This document shows, one piece after another, positions 52,409 to 55,728 of a DNA stretch of 55,728 nt. The number at the start of each line of letters is the position of its first letter. Position 1 is the first letter of the stretch. The stretch spans positions 1 through 55,728 of the forward strand of contig NZ_POUD01000022.1 of the NCBI RefSeq assembly GCF_003236395.1, written 5' to 3'. This DNA is from Nonomuraea aridisoli. GTDB taxonomy: Bacteria; Actinomycetota; Actinomycetes; Streptosporangiales; Streptosporangiaceae. The notes under the pieces were generated by a model. That model saw nothing but the letters and a program-made list of their open reading frames with translations. It had not been told where the DNA came from and searched no databases. Both the position numbers and the translations under genes were made by a program.

Positions 52409-53173
52409 TCAGTAGGTGAGGTGGCGGCCGCCGTCGCCGACGAGGGTCTCGCCGGTCACCATGTCCGACTCCAGCAGGGCGGTGACCAGCTGGGCGACGT
52501 GCTCGGGGCGGGCCGTGCGGCGCAGCGGCGCCTTCAGCTCCTCCTTCGTCGCCATCTCCGCGAACACCTGCTCCCCCACCCGGTCGATGTGCCAGCGGGT
52601 CGCGACCATGCCGGGCGCGACCGCGTTCACCCGGACCTCCGGCGCCAGCGCCGCCGCGAGGTCGCGGGTGAGCTGGAGCAGGGCGGCCTTGCTGACGCCG
52701 TACGCGATCGAGGAGCCGGTGGGGTGCAGCCCGGCGACGGAGGCCACGTTGACGATCGCGCCGCGCGCCGCGCGCAGGTCGGGGGCGAAGGCGCGGGCGC
52801 AGTAGAAGGCGCCCATGAGGTTGACGCCCATGATCTGCCGCCACACGTCGTCGGTGAGCCCCTCCAGGTCGGGGAACGGCACCCACCTGGTCATGCCCGC
52901 GTTGCACACCAGGACGTCCACCCGGCCGTGGGCGGCGCGCACGCGCTCGGCCATCCGGCGTACGGCGGCGTCGTCGGAGACGTCGGCGGCCAGCGCCTCG
53001 GCCTTGCAGCCCAGGCTCTCCAGGCGGGCGACCGTCTCCTGCGCCTCGCCGGCCGAGCGCGAGTAGCCGACGACCACCGCCGCCGCGCCCTTCCTGGCCA
53101 GGCGCTCCGCGACGGCCGCGCCGATGCCGGTGCCGCCGCCGGTGATCACGGCGACCGTGCCTTTGAGGTCCAT
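52409..53173 (-). CDS. Short-chain dehydrogenase/reductase
   Basis: The protein has 254 residues and a classical SDR fold: nucleotide motif TGGGTGIG near the N-terminus, NAGMT, active-site Ser in VASVAGLHPTG, and YGVSK (YxxxK). VVVGYSRS after the second strand suggests NADP preference. GAGGAG lies eight bases before the ATG. It is the last gene of a unit with the MHS transporter, five bases away, and the Ldh-type dehydrogenase, which suggests work on the same imported hydroxy- or oxo-acid. The exact substrate is unknown. Confidence 0.9.
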   Translation of the reverse strand: MDLKGTVAVITGGGTGIGAAVAERLARKGAAAVVVGYSRSAGEAQETVARLESLGCKAEALAADVSDDAAVRRMAERVRAAHGRVDVLVCNAGMTRWVPFPDLEGLTDDVWRQIMGVNLMGAFYCARAFAPDLRAARGAIVNVASVAGLHPTGSSIAYGVSKAALLQLTRDLAAALAPEVRVNAVAPGMVATRWHIDRVGEQVFAEMATKEELKAPLRRTARPEHVAQLVTALLESDMVTGETLVGDGGRHLTY

Positions 53174-53178
53174 GCTCC

Positions 53179-54531
53179 TCACTCCTCCGCCACGGGCTTG
53201 CGCACCGGGTCGATGCCGGCGATGTCGATGTCCGCTATGTCCGCTATGTCGATGTCCTTGGTCTCGCGCGAGGCGTAGAAGGCCACGAAGGAGATGACCG
53301 CCGTCCCGATGAGGAAGGCCGCCACCAGCCACGGGGCGCCGTCGAGCCGGGCCGCGAGGGCCGCGCCGATCAGCGGCGAGAACCCGGCCAGCGCCGCGCC
53401 CAGCTCGCGCGAGGCCGCGAAGCCGGTGTAGCGCACGCGGGCGCCGAACAGCTCGGCGTAGAAGACCGGCTGCACGGCGACCTGCGGGGCGAACCCGAAC
53501 GCGCCCATGATCATCATGGCCAGCCACACCAGCCACGGCACCCCGGTGTCGACCATGAGGAAGTACGGGTAGACGAATAAGGCCACGAACACGACGCTGA
53601 ACAGGTTGAGCGGGCGCCGTCCCACCCGGTCCGACAGGTTGCCGTAGACCGGCTGGAGCACGATGACGGTCAGCGCGAAGAGGATCACGCCGAACAGCGC
53701 GCCGTGGTTGGACATGCCGAGCTCGGCGGTGGCGTACGCGACGCTGAAGGTCGACAGCGTGTAGACGATGGCCGTGTCGTTGATGTGGGCGCCGACGCCG
53801 ACGAGGAAGTTGCGCGGGTGGCGGGCCAGCGCGTCCTTGATCGGCAGCCTGACGATCTCGCGGGTCCGCTCCATCTCGCGGAACACCGGCGACTCGGCGA
53901 CGCGCAGCCGTACGTACAGGGCCACGCCGATCAGCGCGAAGCTCACCAGGAACGGCAGCCGCCAGCCCCACGCCAGGAAGTCCTCCTCCGGCAGCAGCTG
54001 GACGAGCAGGAACGCCGAGGTGCCCAGCACCAGCCCGATCTGCACGCCGGTCTGGGCGAAGGAGGCGTAGTAGCCGCGCCGGCCGGGCGGGGCGTGCTCG
54101 GCCAGCAGCGTCGCCGCGCCGCCGAACTCGGCGCCCGCGCCGAGGCCCTGGCAGACGCGCAACAACGTGAGCAGGATCGGCGCCCACACGCCGATCGCGG
54201 GATGGGTGGGCAGCAGGCCGATCAGACCGGTGGACACGCCCATGATCAGCGTGGTGATGATCAGCGTGGAGCGGCGGCCGATCTTGTCGCCGAGGTGGCC
54301 GAAGAGCACGCCGCCGAACGGCCGGACCACGAAGCCCACCCCGAACGTGGCGAAGGCGGCGATGGTGCCGGCGGCGGGGTCGGAGTCGGTGAAGAACAGG
54401 CGGTTGAAGACGAGGGCGGCGGCGGTGCCGTAGATGAAGAAGTCGTACCACTCCAGGGCGGTGCCGACGAGGGCTCCGGTGACGACGCGCTTGAGCTCGG
54501 GTGAGGAGGTGGGGGGCGGCGTGGCGGACAT
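53179..54531 (-). CDS. MHS-family MFS transporter (metabolite:H+ symporter)
   Basis: The protein has 450 residues and 12 predicted helices. GTALEWYDFFIYGTAAALV in the first helix and FGHLGDKIGRRSTLI in the first loop are hallmarks of the metabolite:H+ symporters (ProP, ShiA, KgtP relatives) that import organic acids or osmolytes. The second-half loop GNLSDRVGRRP is also present. The C-terminal tail has a short Asp-Ile-Ala repeat (IDIADIADIDI). The ATG directly follows the stop of the Ldh-type gene, with GGAGG in that gene's last codons. Confidence 0.92.
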   Translation of the reverse strand: MSATPPPTSSPELKRVVTGALVGTALEWYDFFIYGTAAALVFNRLFFTDSDPAAGTIAAFATFGVGFVVRPFGGVLFGHLGDKIGRRSTLIITTLIMGVSTGLIGLLPTHPAIGVWAPILLTLLRVCQGLGAGAEFGGAATLLAEHAPPGRRGYYASFAQTGVQIGLVLGTSAFLLVQLLPEEDFLAWGWRLPFLVSFALIGVALYVRLRVAESPVFREMERTREIVRLPIKDALARHPRNFLVGVGAHINDTAIVYTLSTFSVAYATAELGMSNHGALFGVILFALTVIVLQPVYGNLSDRVGRRPLNLFSVVFVALFVYPYFLMVDTGVPWLVWLAMMIMGAFGFAPQVAVQPVFYAELFGARVRYTGFAASRELGAALAGFSPLIGAALAARLDGAPWLVAAFLIGTAVISFVAFYASRETKDIDIADIADIDIAGIDPVRKPVAEE

Positions 54532-55569
54532 CTAACCTCCAGGGGGCATGTCAGGCCAGGGAACGCCGAGCCGCGAGGCGAGACCCGTTAACTCCGCCCA
54601 CACCGGCGCGGGCACCGGGATGCCCTCCTTCAGCCGCTCCGCGCGCGTACCGGCCTCGGGCTCCCCCGGGACGACCACTCCGGGGCCGGACGCGCGCAGC
54701 GCCTCGCAGAAGGATTCGACCTGGGCGACGTAGTCGTCCAGGGGGACGAACGCCGTGACGTCCACCGCGGTGACCACCGTGCCGAAGGTGCCGTCGTACT
54801 CGGGCGAGCAGGCGGTGCCGGTGCCGGTGAGCAGGCCGCCGACCAGCTCGATGAGCACGCTGAGCCCGTACCCCTTGTGGCCGCCGAACGGCAGCAGCGC
54901 CCCGCCCCGGTAGAAGTCGGCCGGGTCGGTGGACGGGCGGCCCTCCGGATCGACGACCACGCCCTCGGGGGCCGGCGAGCCTGCCGCGCGCAGCAGGCCG
55001 AGCTTGCCCTCGGCCATCGCGGCGGTGGCCCAGTCCATGACCACGGCCGCGCCGCCGGCCCGCGGCACGGCCCAGGCCATGGGGTTGGTGCCCAGCATCC
55101 GGCGGTGCCCGCCGTACGGGGCCACGGTCGGATCGGCGTTGCCGACGATCTGCGCGATGAGGCCCTGGCGGGCCAGCGCCTCGGCGTACTCGCCGAGCCG
55201 GCCGACGTGGTTGCACTCCCGGATGGCGACGACGCCGACGCCGTGGGCGGCGGCGAGCGCGGCCGCCTCGGCGGCGGCCAGGCGGGCGGCCGGTTGCCCG
55301 AAGCCGCGCCGTCCCGACACCACGGCCGTGGCGCCGCGTCGGGAGACGACCTCGGGCACGGCGCCGGGCCGGATGACCCCGGCGTCGATCTGGCCGAGGT
55401 ACGGCACGATCCGGCGTACGCCGTGCGAGCCGTGACCGGCCAGGTCGGCCTCGACCAGCGATCCCGCGACGACCTCCGCGGCGCCGGACGGGACGCGCGC
55501 GGCGGTCAGCAGGTCGCGGGCGAGATCGCGCAGGAGGTCGGCGGTGATGACATGTGCGGATGCGTTCAC
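54532..55569 (-). CDS. Ldh-family (malate/L-lactate/ureidoglycolate dehydrogenase type 2) oxidoreductase
   Basis: The protein has 345 residues with the non-Rossmann NAD(P)-binding fold of the LDH2/MDH2 family. Signatures are DLAGHGSHGVRRIVPYL (catalytic His region), IRECNHVGRLGEYAE, LGTNPMAWAVP and GHKGYGLSVLIELVGGLLTG. Members oxidise 2-hydroxyacids such as L-lactate, malate, ureidoglycolate or 2,3-diketogulonate. GTG 55569 has GAGG nine bases upstream. It is first in a three-gene unit with a transporter and an SDR. The 159 bp upstream show no recognisable operator, and no regulator gene is in the window. Confidence 0.9.
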   Translation of the reverse strand: MNASAHVITADLLRDLARDLLTAARVPSGAAEVVAGSLVEADLAGHGSHGVRRIVPYLGQIDAGVIRPGAVPEVVSRRGATAVVSGRRGFGQPAARLAAAEAAALAAAHGVGVVAIRECNHVGRLGEYAEALARQGLIAQIVGNADPTVAPYGGHRRMLGTNPMAWAVPRAGGAAVVMDWATAAMAEGKLGLLRAAGSPAPEGVVVDPEGRPSTDPADFYRGGALLPFGGHKGYGLSVLIELVGGLLTGTGTACSPEYDGTFGTVVTAVDVTAFVPLDDYVAQVESFCEALRASGPGVVVPGEPEAGTRAERLKEGIPVPAPVWAELTGLASRLGVPWPDMPPGG

Positions 55570-55728
55570 GGTGACCCGCCTCGCTCTGGCAGGACTGACG
55601 TTCCGTGTGCGCGCTTATGCCCGCTTCCCGCTCCGCCAAACGGATCTCGGGAAAGGGCTTACCGCGCGGCATGGTCGGGCAGCTCAGGGGACCGCGCGGC
55701 GGTCAGGTCAGGGCGGGGGGTGGTGTGG

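Overview
The window is high-GC (about 70-75%) actinobacterial chromosomal DNA. GTG starts are frequent, purine-rich ribosome binding sites are strong, and neighbouring genes often overlap at ATGA or GTGA. The gene order thrS / HIT (Ap4A phosphorylase-like) / pgsA-acyltransferase-pimA / pdxS / pdxT-yebC / ruvC-ruvA-ruvB / yajC-secD-secF / apt-rel / hisS / rarA / alaS-ruvX is the conserved housekeeping order of filamentous actinomycetes. The protein sequences and the low-complexity linkers fit a Streptosporangiaceae-type organism such as Nonomuraea, but the genus is an inference. There are no rRNA or tRNA genes, CRISPR arrays, insertion sequences or clear prophage.

Layout, left to right. 1-4.5 kb (minus strand): a truncated repeat-rich gene, probably the start of mltG, then ruvX, alaS and two small membrane proteins. 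4.7-7.4 kb: a degenerate cyclase-family protein, rarA and a DUF2231 membrane protein. 7.5-13.2 kb: aspS, hisS and a metallo-beta-lactamase hydrolase, flanked by two paralogous membrane-anchored cyclophilins. 13.3-15.7 kb: a DUF349 coiled-coil protein and a nucleotidyltransferase-cupin fusion that meets rel head-on. 15.7-24.4 kb: rel, apt, secF, secD, yajC, ruvB and ruvA. Between ruvA and ruvB lies a roughly 0.5-kb spacer holding ten exactly phased 36-bp repeats and a coupled ORF. 24.5-29.7 kb: ruvC, an Eis-like acetyltransferase, a fused ABC permease, yebC and pdxT. 29.7-33.5 kb: an accessory patch (decayed MFS exporter, MarR regulator with a palindromic operator, Tat-exported PhoD phosphatase) that separates pdxT from pdxS. 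33.7-39 kb: pdxS, a DUF3048 lipoprotein and the phosphatidylinositol-mannoside operon. 39-49 kb: an EF-G-like GTPase, a DUF187 glycosidase, a phosphatase-like membrane protein, HIT, Asp23, a PIG-L deacetylase and thrS. 49-55.6 kb: a GH25 hydrolase, an LLM oxidoreductase, phosphoglucomutase, and a three-gene catabolic unit (Ldh-type dehydrogenase, MHS transporter, SDR).

Functional themes are translation (four aminoacyl-tRNA synthetases), Holliday-junction processing (RuvABC, RuvX, RarA), protein export (SecDF-YajC), pyridoxal phosphate synthesis (PdxST), stringent response (Rel), and inositol-phospholipid and envelope synthesis. The least ordinary items are the repeat-bearing ORF wedged between ruvA and ruvB, the nucleotidyltransferase-cupin fusion, the single-chain two-domain ABC permease inside the ruv neighbourhood, and the split pdxS/pdxT pair. 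I found no wholly novel multi-gene system with confidence. These are the places I would look.
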